Source of the DNA: Muricea muricata
Lineage: Eukaryota; Cnidaria; Anthozoa; Malacalcyonacea; Plexauridae
Assembly: GCA_963855995.1 (NCBI GenBank)
Contig: OY979723.1
Location: 13,902,713-13,966,712, forward strand
DNA: 64,000 nucleotides
Reading direction: 5' to 3'
The translations under genes and the position numbers were made by a program. This document shows, one piece after another, positions 27,624 through 38,266 of this stretch (position 1 is the first letter of the stretch; every line of letters starts with the position of its first letter). A model generated the notes under the pieces. The model saw nothing but the letters and a program-made list of their open reading frames with translations. It had not been told where the DNA came from and ran no database searches.

Positions 27624-29178
27624 TTTAGTTCAAAAGGAACAAAAGAACATTAGGATAGATTGTTAATTGTTACCTACGCCATACTCTTCATGAAAATACG
27701 TCGACAGAATTCAGCAGTATGTTGGACTTGGACAAGGATACGTTCATTTGCTTTTCTATGTCACATGACATTAGTGATTCAAGGTCCGCATTCTGATTTG
27801 CCACCCGCCTGTCCTGTTGTCAAGAAAACCATAAATAGTCCAGGTGTACCGATGTTTGGACCAGTGCTTTGACGAGGAAAGGACCGCTTTGATCACAGCG
27901 TATTAGTGCAGGAATATTTTGCTGCTGACACAAAGGAGATGTAAGCCGTTCAACGGTTCATCAAGTAGTGACATCAGAAGATCTGAAGATGATCTCTCGG
28001 AAACGAACAGCAATCTTTTGGAGCCATTTTCATGACCTCGCACAAGTATCCCATCCGGACCTAGACGTAACGGTAAATAACATATATCCCATAACTAATA
28101 AAATTCCTTGTATAAGGCTTGGTGGCTTTACCAAGAGTTAGATGTGGGCTCGTTTATGGAAAAGAGTTTTAACACAATATTGACCCTGGATGGGGGACCT
28201 AAGTGGGTTTCCGGGTTCAATTCCAGGAGTAATATAGATGTACAATAACCGATATACACCAATTTTACACTACATGGAGGTTTTACCTATATCTAGTATG
28301 TTAGTAATCTTAACCACAACGTAGGTATGTTAGCATAAGGTGGCTACTGGTACTATAATATGCATGTCATATAGAGTAACTGTAATAACTACACAACAGT
28401 GAGAACTATAAAGCTAAGAAATACTAGCTAGTTATATTTCTGAAAGTCAACATTGAAGGTGGTTAAAAATGCAAGTACAACAACACCTATGCTAATTTGA
28501 GCATCTTGGGTCACTTTTAGAAAGTTGTAACAATGGACAAATGTATAACTAGACATAAAATGTGCTTTTAGTCGCTTGAGGTTATTAATTTTAGTCCTTG
28601 TTTATAGTTTTATTCTACATTTGTACACCATAGTTTATACATAAAGTTTAAACTTCAAGCTAAAAAATAATTGCCAAGTCTTGGCAACTGAATGGTGTTA
28701 GTGGTTTGCTGGTGTAAATGGTTTTCACACTTGCCTACCAACCCAGCACCCCCCATAAAAATACTTTGCTGGATCTGCCTAGGGATATAGCCTGGGGGGG
28801 CAAGGCAACCACAGTTCCGCCTTTTGTTGATAGAAGGTTCAGCAAAGACGCAATATCAAAGACGACATAAGAATGGCTTTGGAAATGTCGTGGGAGCCTG
28901 CATAGATGGTTATTCCCAGCCATTTTACCTCGTCATTGACACCAATATGGCTACACTGGTACGGCAATACCCAATTCCCATTTCATGCCAATCATAACTC
29001 CTTGCAAATCAAAATCCTCCCTCCCTTTGAAAGAGCTGGCTATGTCCCCGGATCCAACACTATTATTTACACCTCTACTTTTGGCAATGCTCTTGTTTTT
29101 TATATGATTTTGACAAAATCAACCTAATGTGCAAATCTCAAAGGCAATGGACTATTTATTCATGTGTTTTGGTCACCT

Positions 29179-29379
29179 TCAATACCCCGGCGAAAATTTG
29201 TTCATGAAGTCATGAACTTTCATGGTCTGTTCATGAATAATCAACTTGTTCTCCTCTTTTGATTTTGCATAGTCTAAGACAGGTATCAACATTTTTTCGA
29301 CGGATTTCGCTATGTCAACCAATGCTGGTTTAAGATATCCCGTTACTGAAACGCCTCGCGCTTTTAGATATTGTTTCAA
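29179..29379 (-). CDS. SAP-like domain fragment
   Basis: The minus-strand frame (open back to about 29,427) contains LKQYLKARGVSVTGYLKPALVDIAK, shown here only by its key elements: two amphipathic helices joined by a RGVSVTG turn, which fits the SAP DNA-binding fold. It ends at MNKFSPGY. SAP-like motifs of this wording are common at the start of repeated, transposon-associated proteins. An ATG further upstream is not visible, and an AG acceptor precedes YFGAQ. It may be one exon of a gene or a transposon relic. Confidence 0.4.
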   Translation of the reverse strand: MKQYLKARGVSVTGYLKPALVDIAKSVEKMLIPVLDYAKSKEENKLIIHEQTMKVHDFMNKFSPGY

Positions 29380-29752
29380 GTCAGAAGCGACGTTTTCTCG
29401 AAATGATTGCGCTCCAAAGTACTATCCATGCTTTGAATTAGGGCATAGAATTTTGCCCTTTTTTACTTTGCTTTTCTTTGTCTTTAAAAAGTAAATTTCG
29501 CTAAAATTATCGATAATCAATAGTTCCTCGTAAACAAAAGTATTAACGCGACGCTTGTTGTTTGTCCGACTGTTTCGAATTACTACACGTGTCACCCCCC
29601 GTCGGTCAACCTCGAAAAGGGTGGATTGAACCTAAAATCCTAATTTAAAAGGTCTCCACTATTTTGTTTCACTTTCCGCAGCTCTTGATAAAGTCGCTAA
29701 GCCTTATAGAAGAATCTTTATTAGTTAAAGGCGAAACGTAACTACCGGTATA

Positions 29753-30513
29753 GAGGGTGTCCCAAAAAGCGGAGTTCTGCATTCAAGTTTAAATTTTGAA
29801 AAGAATATTAAGCAGTGAAACTGGTGTTTATTCTCGTTAAAAAATGTATTCATTCAGCTTTCTTTGGGTGTATTCTCTATGAAATTTGAGCGAATGAGTC
29901 ACAGTTATGGTACATTTTAAAATTGAGATAGCGCTTTAGTTACATCGCATGTTCACAATCTGTATTCAAAGTGGCTATCTGGATTTCATATCTGGAAGCT
30001 GAACATTTATCTCTTTTTTATTATTTTCCGTGATTTGTTGATCTCCTGTAATGAAAGTGTGTTTAGAGCAGCGTTTAGTGAATTTCGTCTCAAGACATCT
30101 CAAAAGAATGTACTAACGTATTTAATTTCAATCATCTCCATCTAATTTCGATCAAGGGAATCTCAATCAGGAAAAAAAATAATTTTCTTAATTATCGATG
30201 TATATTTTGTGTAATTCTGTTAATTAGTAAAATAATTTCCAACGAGGACAATTACTTTTCCTGTGAAACATTAAACTAAACTAACTAACAATGTGGCACC
30301 AAATTATGTGCTTTTTTGGAGCATCTCAAAATGACCACTTGAGGTAAAATTGTTCCGGTGGTTGTATTACTTGCTTCAAGTAGACAAGGAATACCTTATT
30401 CGAAAGGCTAATGAACAAACCATAAAACTAAAACATAGTCGCTCTATGTGATCAAGTTTTCAATCAGCAATCAACCTTGGAAGCTGGACTCAGTTTTTTT
30501 TTTGGGACACCCT
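29753..30513. mobile_element. Mariner-like short element, copy 2
   Basis: Inverted ends GAGGGTGTCCC and GGGACACCCT with flanking TA. The interior is about 95% like the copy at 22,026-22,777. The surrounding sequence (about 29,650-30,690) also matches 21,925-22,950, so this is part of a longer direct repeat. Confidence 0.75.
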
Positions 30514-30653
30514 TATACAGTATATATTTTATTTACCGGACGCAAGCTCCGGATAAGAAAATATACCTGCCCGACGTCATGAACATGGCTCCAAAAGAGT
30601 GCTGTGCGTTTCAGAGATATGTCCTAATGTTCTTTTGTGCCTTTTAAACTAGA

Positions 30654-30832
30654 TTAACTAAATAATTGCAATTCTTTGCTTGCTTTAAGGCCATTATTTA
30701 GGGCACATTCACGTCGCTTTATGTGAAGTGCTTTTTTATACAGCAATAAGTTCCAGTTATTAGCTGAATCAATTATTTTTGTGTTATTTTCAACAAGATC
30801 AACTAGATCTTTGTTAGTTTTTTTGTTCTTAT
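30654..30832 (-). pseudogene. Penelope-like fragment fused to the satellite
   Basis: The last 60 or so codons of the GIY-YIG fragment, without the hAT-like insertion. They stop abruptly at 30,832 where the 126-bp satellite starts. Confidence 0.7.
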
Positions 30833-31542
30833 AAGGACTGCTGTATTGTTTTCAGAGATTTTATGACTTTGGTTAAACATGATCAAATTTTGTCATTATT
30901 TAACCAAGCCTATCATTACACGAATTATTATGTATTTAGTGTTTGAAAATGTTATTATAAGGATTGAAATTATTGTTTTCAGAGATTTTATGACTTTGGT
31001 TAAATAGGTACAAATTTTGTCATTGTTTAACCAAGCCTATCATTACACGAATTATTATGTCTTTACTGTTGCAAAATGTTATTATCAGGATTGAAATTAT
31101 TGTTTTCAGAGATTTTATGACTTTGGTTAAATAGATACAAATTTTGTCATTGTTTAACCAAGCCCATTATTACACGAATTATTGTGTCTTTAGTGTTGGA
31201 AAATGTTATTATAAGGATTGAAATTATTGTTTTCAGAGATTACATGACTGGTTCAATAGGTACAAATTTTGTCATTGTTTAACCAAGCCTATTAATACAC
31301 GAATAATTGTGTCTTTAGTGTTTAAAAATGTTATTATCAGGGCTGCTGTATTGTTTTCAGAGATTTTATGACTTTGGTTAAACATGATCAAATTTTGTCA
31401 GCATTTAACCAAGCCTATTATTACACGAATTATTGTGTTTTTAGTGTTGGAAAATGTTATTATAAGGATTGAAATTATTGTTTTCAGAGATTTTATGACT
31501 TTGGTTAAATAGGTACAAATTTTGTCATTGTTTAACCAAGCC
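30833..31542. repeat. Satellite block 0, about 126-bp unit
   Basis: Tandem units, each with TTTTCAGAGATTTTATGACT, a GGTTAAA...TTTAACC inverted pair, ACACGAATTATTGTG and AAAATGTTATTATAAGG. The spacing between equivalent points is 126 bp in good units. The unit has variants (AGGTACAAATTT versus CATGATCAAATTT; GGATTGAAATTATT versus GGGCTGCTGTATT). Confidence 0.9.
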
Positions 31543-31795
31543 AGTAGTTCTTAGGGGTCCCTTTGAGATCTCATCAGGTGAGCGTTTGATTTGTGTGAGG
31601 ATAAACATGTAAAGAGAACAGAAACAGTGTTTCGACATATTTACTGCGATATAGCCTTCTCATTACAAGCATTTACTTAGGGCAATAGTTTATCTTTGAT
31701 TCTGTAGTGTTTTCCTTGGTTTCTTTGACAATGGATTGGACGGTAGGCTTATCGCTGTGTAAATTCACCCACTTAATATGACCTGTAGACTGGTG

Positions 31796-33391
31796 CTATA
31801 ATTTCACGGGCCAATAATTTTCGTCGTTAATTAACACACCTCCACGGACAGGCTGATGGTCTTCGTTGCGCGATGTGTTGTACATTTCGATGATAACATA
31901 TCCTTCGGGAATCTTTCCGACCGCTGGTGCTCCCCAGGTGTATTTATACCACACGTCGTTTGGGACATCCGACCAGGTGACGGTTTGCACAGGCTTCTTC
32001 CTTGAAGAGGTGGTTTTGGTTGTTGTGCTGCGTTTGCCTACAGGTTTGGTTTCCATACGTGTAGGCTTATTACTGTTTACACCGAAGTGATAAGCATAGC
32101 ATTCCCCAAATAGGTCTGCAAGAATTTGATTATCGGGTGGTGTGCCGGGCTTGTTATCCACCAACAAGTATCCATACGGTTTTTCGGTCTCTTTGTAATA
32201 AGCATTCATAAAGTGCACTCTATTCTTGTCAAACATGCGTTCTGCAATAATTCCGATTTGTTTTCGATCGCTAGGACTTCGGAAGAGAGCCAAGTACTGG
32301 GCATTTCGGCTGATATCTGTATTATATTTCCCCTTAGGAAACATGTTTTGCAGCAATAAAATAACGCTGGCGTTTCGATGGCGGCCTTGTGTAAACAGTC
32401 GAGATACCACAGGACTGTCTGTCGCTTCAGCCATCAAATCGTCTAGGATGATGATGTTATTGTACCGGGCATTGATTTCACACAGATCTTCAGGCTGTTC
32501 GGGCACACCTCTTTCAAACAGGATGCTTTTACCGAGAGACTTTTTTAATTTTTCATAACATTCTTGCCATTAATAATAATAATAATAATAATAATAACGA
32601 ATTTATTGCAGCATTCCATTTTACATGGCTCTTCATCTACAATACTAAAAGCTATAATTACTAAAGCTATTTACAATATGTAATATTTAATTATATAAAT
32701 ATAATATTAAGATTGAAAATGAGGTTTATAACTTTCCCAGTCTTTCTTTTGCCCGTTCAAAAAGTAATATTTTGGTCTCATTACGAAAGGTTCTAAAATT
32801 TTTCTCCGCCCTAAGAGCGTGTGGCAGATTGTTAAAACATTTAGCTGCAGAAAATTGGAAGGTGTCTTTGATAACAGGAGTTTCCAAAAGGTCTTGTGAG
32901 CAGGACCGAAGGCCAGATCTTCCAGGGTTGTATCTTTTTAGACTTGCATATGCCATTGATTGTAGTACCCAAAAATGTGAATACTCTTTTGCTCTTCATA
33001 CACGATACGCTTGTTTTCCAAAATTTGTTGGACAAAATACGTTTTCCCACTTTGTGTGGGACCCACAACCAAAAGTGGGAATTTATGGCGGAAGTTGAAT
33101 TCCGGACATGGTTTGGTTAGCATGGATGCTGTTACTTTCCGCGCGGCTTTTGTTGGCTGTCGTACAGAACAAGTTTCCTTGCGAACACATCTCACTTCTT
33201 CTACTTGTATGTGTCGGGCATCCAGGTAGTGAACCAGAGCAGTGTTTATGTGAAATTGAGAACCTGGCCTTTCCTAGCCACTTTTTCCTTTCATCACCGT
33301 ATAAATGGTGTACTTGACGTAAATAATCACTCATATACAGAAGACCTGGCTTGTCACAGACAGGACAGTCTCTTTTGTGCTTATAGGGCAT
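31796..33391 (-). pseudogene. Packaging-type ATPase of E1, disrupted
   Basis: The C-terminal half (31,796-32,567) keeps ILDDL and the TQGRHRNASVILLLQN segment. The N-terminal half (32,951-33,391) keeps GPTQSGKT. Between them a retroelement fragment has inserted, and one extra base near 33,205 shifts the N-terminal frame. The gene cannot make a full protein. Confidence 0.9.
32571..32950 (-). mobile_element. 5'-truncated CR1/L2-like retroelement inside the E1 ATPase
   Basis: Flanked by the duplication TGCCAT (32565-32570 and 32951-32956). The 3' end on the minus strand is a (TTA)n repeat. The frame 32,726-32,956 shows the typical C-terminal pattern FSAAKCFNNLPHALR...FR of CR1-like reverse transcriptase proteins. 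Only the last 380 bp were inserted. Confidence 0.85.
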
Positions 33392-33566
33392 CTTGACAGG
33401 TGGAATGTTTAATCATAAATGACCAAGAATGAAGTGTTTGGAAACATCAATATTTTTCTGATGAGGATTGATGCGAGGCCAATGTAGGGTCGATGTGAGG
33501 TCGTTTGTGCATAAATAACATGTATAACTGAAAATTTGTTTATTTTGCATTGACATTCGTAAGACA
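33392..33566. promoter_or_regulatory. Divergent promoter region of E1
   Basis: The 175 bp between the two divergent start codons is conserved in all five elements. It has CATAAATA ahead of the acidic-protein gene and AT-rich CAATATTTTT in the middle. It probably drives both genes. No promoter element is proven. Confidence 0.4.
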
Positions 33567-34040
33567 ATGGACAGTCAGTACAGCGAGGAAAATTCTATGG
33601 AAAGCCATACCGAAGACGATAACACCATTACGACAGAAGAGCGTGATGAAAACAGTTCTGAAGACGAACAAAGCAGCGTCACCATTGATGACAGTTCTGA
33701 AGAGGAAATCGATCCCTGGTGTACATTGATCAACGACGCGGCGTCCAATGTCCGGGATCAGTACGACGACATCTTGCAAGCGCTTCTCATGGAGGATCAT
33801 CACAAAAGTGAAGCGAAAAAGGAAACCTTTGAAAAAATTCTACCTGTATTCCAAAAGGAATTGAGCGCTGTCTACATGAACAATCTGGCATGGATGAAAG
33901 CACTGAAAAAAGATCCCATCCACAAAAAGATCATGGCGACCCAAGGTGATTATGTGAGCAATGATATGTTTGATCAGGATGAACCTATAGCAGCGGCCGT
34001 AGACAAGAGAAAGTTTTTGTTGAAACGGCTATTACGTTAA
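33567..34040 (+). CDS. Acidic protein of E1, open (157 aa)
   Basis: The product has a Ser/Glu/Asp-rich first 50 residues (for example SSEDEQSS and SSEEEIDPW) and then a helical, better conserved part with YDDILQALL, FQKELSAVY, LAWMKALKKDPIHKKIM and a C-terminal AVDKRKFLLKRLL. I do not recognise a family. An acidic N-terminus beside a packaging ATPase could mean a DNA- or capsid-interacting accessory, but that is a guess. E1 ends in LLR where other copies end in LLEGQ, because of a small change near the stop. Confidence 0.75.
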   Translation: MDSQYSEENSMESHTEDDNTITTEERDENSSEDEQSSVTIDDSSEEEIDPWCTLINDAASNVRDQYDDILQALLMEDHHKSEAKKETFEKILPVFQKELSAVYMNNLAWMKALKKDPIHKKIMATQGDYVSNDMFDQDEPIAAAVDKRKFLLKRLLR

Positions 34041-34360
34041 GGTCAATGACGTTTTCCAGAACAATGAATCCAAACACTATAGATAAACTATTGCCCTAAG
34101 TAAATGCTTGTAATGAAAAGGCTATATCGCAGTAAATATGTCGAAACACTGTTTCTGTTCTCTTTACATGTTTATTCTCACACAAATTAAACGCTCACCT
34201 GATGAGATCTCACGTTAGATCTCACGTTAGGTCTCACGCTAGATCTCACGGGAGATCTCACGTTAGATAATGACGTCATCCTGAATCTATAATAAGCTGT
34301 GACGGCCGCAACCTTGCATACTAATTACTTCCCTCGCCAAAGGGACCCCTAAGAACTACT
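34041..34360. promoter_or_regulatory. Right end of E1: inner inverted repeat, GATCTCACG minisatellite, CRE
   Basis: The region holds the inner inverted-repeat arm (from GATAAACTATTGCCC), then 12-bp repeats of GATCTCACGTTA or GATCTCACGGGA type (34,203-34,267), then TGACGTCA at 34271-34278, a palindromic CREB/ATF site, then the outer terminal repeat. The left end lacks this insert between its inner and outer arms. The layout repeats in all copies, with repeat number varying. Confidence 0.6.
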
Positions 34361-35882
34361 CAAGCCCATTATTACACGAATTATTGTGTCTTTAGTGTTT
34401 AAAAATGTTATTATCAGGGCTGCTGTATTGTTTTCAGAGATTTTATGACTTTGGTTAAATAGGTACAAATTTTGTCATTGTTTAACCAAGCCCATTATTA
34501 CACGAATTGTTGTGCCTTTAGTGTTGTAAAATGTTATTATAAGGGCTGCTGTATTGTTTTCAGAGATTTTATGAGTTTGGTTAAACATGATCAAATTTTG
34601 TCATCATTTAACCAAGCCTATTATTGCACGAATTATTGTGTCTTTTGTGTTTAAAAATATTAATGTAAGGACTGCTGAACTGTTTTCAGAGATTTTATGA
34701 CTTTGGTCACATAGGAACAAATTTTGTCATTATTTAGCCAAGCCTATTATTACACGAATTATTGTGTCTTTAGTGTTGGAAAATGTTATTATAAGGATTA
34801 AAATTATTGTTTTCAGAGATTTTATGACTTTGGTCAAACAGGTACAAATTTTTTCATTGTTTAACCAAGCCCATTATTACACGAATTGTTGTGTCTTTAG
34901 TGTTGTAAAATGTTATTATAAGGGCTGCTGTATTGTTTTCAGAGATTTTATGAGTTTGGTTAAACATGATAAAATTTTGTCATCATTTAACGAAGCCTAT
35001 TATTGCACGAATTATTGTGTCTTTTGTGTTTAAAAATATTACTGTAAGGGCTGCTGAACTGTTTTCAGAGATTTTATGACTTTGGTCACATAGGAAAAAA
35101 TTTTGTCATTATTTAGCCAAGCCTATTATTACACGAATTATTATGTATTTAGTGTTTGAAAATGTTATTATAAGGATTCAAATTATTGTTTTCAGAGATT
35201 TTATGACTTTGGTTAAATAGGTACAAATTTTCTCATTGTTTAACCAAGCCTATCATTACACGAATTATTGTGTCTTTACTGTTGGAAAATGTTATTATAA
35301 GGATTGAAATTATTGTTTTCAGAGATTTTATGACTTTGGTTAAATAGATACAAATTTTGTCATTGTTTAACCAAGCCCATTATTACATGAATTATTGTGT
35401 CTTTAGTGCTTAAAAATGTTTTTATACGAACTGCTGTATTGTTTTCAGAGATTATATGACTGGTTCTGAATAGGTACAAATTTTGTCATTGTTTAACTAA
35501 GCCTATTAATACACGAATTATTGTGTCTTTAGTGTTTAAAAATGTTATTATCAGGGCTGCTGTATTGTTTTCAGAGATTTTATGACTTTGGTTAAATAGG
35601 TACAAATTTTGTCATTGTTTAACCAAGCCTATTATTACACGAATTATTGTGTCTTTACTGTTGGAAAATGTTATTATAAGGGCTGCTGTATTGTTTTCAC
35701 AGATTTTATGAGTTTGGTTAAACATGATCAAATTTTGTCATCATTTAACCAAGCCTATTATTGCACGAATTATCGTGTCTTTAGTGTTGTAAAATGTTAT
35801 TATAAGGATTGAAATTATTGTTTTCAGAGATTTTATGACTTTGGTTAAATAGGTACAAATTTTGTCATTGTTTAACCAAGCC
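34361..35882. repeat. Satellite block 1
   Basis: About 12 units of the 126-bp satellite. Its order of unit variants is very close to block 3 (43,484-45,132), showing that E1 plus block 1 and E3 plus block 3 were amplified together. Confidence 0.9.
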
Positions 35883-36135
35883 AGTAGTTCTTAGGGGTCC
35901 CTTTGAGATCTCATCAGGTGAGCGTTTGATTTGTGTGAGAATAAACATGTAAAGAGAACAGAAACAGTGTTTCGACATATTTACTGCGATATAGCCTTCT
36001 CATTACAAGCATTTACTTAGGGCAATAGTTTATCTTTGGTTCTGTAGTGTTTTCCTTGGTTTCTTTGACAATGGATTGGACGGTAGGCTTATCGCTGTGT
36101 AAATTCACCCACTTAATATGACCTGTAGACTGGTG

Positions 36136-37344
36136 CTATAATTTCACGGGCCAATAATTTTCGTCGTTAATTAACACACCTCCACGGACACGCTGATGGT
36201 CTTCGTTGCGCGATGTGTTGTACATTTCGATGATAACATATCCTTCGGGAATCTTTCGGACAGCTGGTGCTCCCCAGGTGTATTTATACCACACGTCGTT
36301 TGGGACATCCGACCAGGTGACGGTTTGCACAGGCTTCTTCCTTGAAGAGGTGGTTTTGGTTGTTGTGCTGCGTTTGCCTACAGGTTTGGTTTCCATACGT
36401 GTAGGCTTAGTACTGTTTACACCGAAGTGATAAGCATAGCATTCCCCAAATAGGTCTGCAAGAGTTTGATTATCGGGTGGTGTGCCGGGCTTGTTATCCA
36501 CCAACAAGTATCCATACGGTTTTTCGGTCTCTTTGTAATAAGCATTCATAAAGTGCACTCTATTCTTGTCAAACATGCGTTCTGCAATAATTCCGATTTG
36601 TTTTCGATCGCTAGGACTTCGGAAGAGAGCCAAGTACTGGACATTTCGGCAGATATCTGTATTATATTTCCCCTTAGGAAACATGTTTTGCAGCAATAAA
36701 ATAACGCTGGCGTTTCGATGGCGGCCTTGTGTAAACAGTCGAGATACCACAGGACTGTCTGTCGCTTCAGCCATCAAATCGTCTAGGATGATGATGTTAT
36801 TGTACCGGGCATTGATTTCACACAGATCTTCAGACTGTTCGGGCACACCTCTTTCAAACAGGATGCTTTTACCGAGAGACTTTTTCAATTTTTCATAACA
36901 TTCTTGCCATTGATTGTAGTACCAAAAAATGTGAATACTCTTTTGCTCTTCATACACGATACGCTTGTTTTCCAAAATTTGTTGGACAAAATACGTTTTC
37001 CCACTTTGTGTGGCACCCACAACCAAAAGTGGGAATTTATGGCGGAAGTTGAATTCCGGACATGGTTTGGTTAGCATGGATGCCGTTACTTTCCGCGCGG
37101 CTTTTGTTGGCTGTCGTACAGAACAAGTTTTCTTGCGAACACATCTCATTTCTTCTACTGTATGTGTCGGGCATCCAGGTAGTGAACCAGAGCAGTGTTT
37201 ATGTGAAATTGAGAACCTGGCCCTTCCTAGCCACTTTTTCCTTTCATCACCGTATAAATGGTGTACTTGACGTAAATAATCACTCATATACAGAAGACCT
37301 GGCTTGTCACAGACAGGACAGTCTCTTTTGTGCTTATAGGGCAT
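36136..37344 (-). CDS. A32/FtsK-like DNA-packaging ATPase of E2, intact (402 aa)
   Basis: P-loop ATPase of the FtsK/HerA-A32 type, which in Polintons and large DNA viruses drives genome packaging into capsids. Walker A is GATQSGKT at 110-117, Walker B IIILDDL at 184-190, followed by TQGRHRNASVILLLQN (205-220), which holds the usual conserved Arg and the sensor Gln region. The N-terminus is a Cys/His-rich, zinc-binding-like segment (C9, C12, H28, H29, C51, C58, H61). A basic Ser/Thr-rich linker (about 315-335) leads to a conserved C-terminal module ending in NDENYWPVKL. At 402 residues it is longer than the bare ATPase domain because of these two extensions. The ATG at 37,342-37,344 is shared by the other copies. 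It is transcribed divergently from the acidic-protein gene. No capsid, protease, polymerase or integrase gene is nearby, so any function would be in trans. Confidence 0.88.
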   Translation of the reverse strand: MPYKHKRDCPVCDKPGLLYMSDYLRQVHHLYGDERKKWLGRARFSISHKHCSGSLPGCPTHTVEEMRCVRKKTCSVRQPTKAARKVTASMLTKPCPEFNFRHKFPLLVVGATQSGKTYFVQQILENKRIVYEEQKSIHIFWYYNQWQECYEKLKKSLGKSILFERGVPEQSEDLCEINARYNNIIILDDLMAEATDSPVVSRLFTQGRHRNASVILLLQNMFPKGKYNTDICRNVQYLALFRSPSDRKQIGIIAERMFDKNRVHFMNAYYKETEKPYGYLLVDNKPGTPPDNQTLADLFGECYAYHFGVNSTKPTRMETKPVGKRSTTTKTTSSRKKPVQTVTWSDVPNDVWYKYTWGAPAVRKIPEGYVIIEMYNTSRNEDHQRVRGGVLINDENYWPVKL

Positions 37345-37519
37345 CTTGACAGGTGGAATGTTTAATCATAAATGACCAAGAATGAAGTGTTTGGAAACAT
37401 TAATATTTTTCTGATGAGGATTGATGCGAGGTCAATGTAGGGTCGATGTGAGGTCGTTTGTGCATAAATAACGTGTATAACTGAAAATTTGTTTATTTTG
37501 CATTGACATTCGTAAGACA

Positions 37520-37944
37520 ATGGACAGTCAGTACAGCGAGGAAAATTCTATGGAAAGCCATACCGAAGACGATAATACCATTACGACAGAAGAGCGTGAT
37601 GAAAACAGTTCTGAAGAAGAACAAAGCAGCGTCACAATTGAAGACAGTTCTGAAGAGAAAATCGATCCCTGGAGTACATTGATCAACGACGCGGCGTCCA
37701 ATGTCCGGGATCAGTACGACGACATCTTGCAAGCGCTCTACCTGTATTCCAAAAGGAATTGAGCGCTGTCTACATGAACAATCTGGCATGGATGAAAGCA
37801 CTGAAAAAAGATCCCATCCACAAAAAGATCATGGCGACCCAAGGTGATTATGTGAACAATGATATGTTTGATCAGGATGAACCTATAGCAGCGGCCGTAG
37901 ACAAGAGAAAGTTTTTGTTGAAACGGCTATTAGAAGGTCAATGA
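37520..37944 (+). pseudogene. Acidic protein of E2, internal deletion
   Basis: The frame starts normally but lacks about 56 bases between codons for DILQAL and the segment before VFQKELSAVY. It therefore shifts and stops at 37,762. The 3' part remains open in the original frame (37,759-37,944). Confidence 0.85.
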
Positions 37945-38097
37945 CGTTTTCCAGAACAATGAATCCAAACACTATAGATAAACTATTGCCCTAAGTAAAT
38001 GCTTGTAATGAGAAGGCTATATCGCAGTAAATATGTCGAAACACTGTTTCTGTTCTCTTTACATGTTTATTCTCACACAAATTAAACGCTCACCTGA

Positions 38098-38266
38098 TGA
38101 GATCTCACGGGAGATCTCACGTTAGATCTCACGTTAGATCTCACGGGAGATCTCACGTTAGATCTCACAGGAGATCTCACGTTAGGTCTCACGCTAGATC
38201 TCACGGGAGATCTCACGTTAAATAATGACGTCATCCTGAATCTATAATAAGACCGCCGCCATCTTG
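38098..38266. promoter_or_regulatory. Right end of E2: expanded GATCTCACG repeats, CRE and YY1-like site
   Basis: About ten 12-bp repeats, TGACGTCA at 38225-38232, and GCCGCCATCTTG at 38255-38266, which matches the YY1 consensus. E4 has the same three parts. In E1 and E3 the YY1-like site reads GGCCGCAACCTTG and is lost. Confidence 0.5.

Larger units (their letters stand above)
22880..29025 (+). repeat. 3.1-kb direct duplication
   Basis: About 22,880-25,968 recurs at about 25,969-29,025 with an offset of 3.11 kb and very few differences. The duplicated block contains the Penelope palindrome, the hAT-like insertion, a T-arm module and about 700 bp of non-coding sequence. The high similarity points to a recent event. 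Confidence 0.85.
31543..34360. mobile_element. Polinton-like miniature element E1 (2,818 bp)
   Basis: Ends AGTAGTTCTTAGGGGTCCCT at the left and its complement at the right, with a further inner inverted repeat of about 120 bp. Flanked by CAAGCC at 31537-31542 and 34361-34366. AG...CT ends and a 6-bp duplication are the hallmarks of Polinton/Maverick integration. It carries a broken ATPase gene and an open acidic-protein gene. About 380 bp of its length is a retroelement insertion. Confidence 0.85.

Noticed and set aside
31866..32558. Plus-strand open frames opposite the ATPase genes, repeated in all five elements
   Set aside because: They are shadows of the ATPase reading frame. The minus-strand product has Walker motifs and conserved changes, while the plus frames have no domain features.
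33540..33803. Minus-strand 87-residue frames opposite the acidic-protein genes
   Set aside because: Shadow frames; the conserved start and codon pattern belong to the plus-strand gene.
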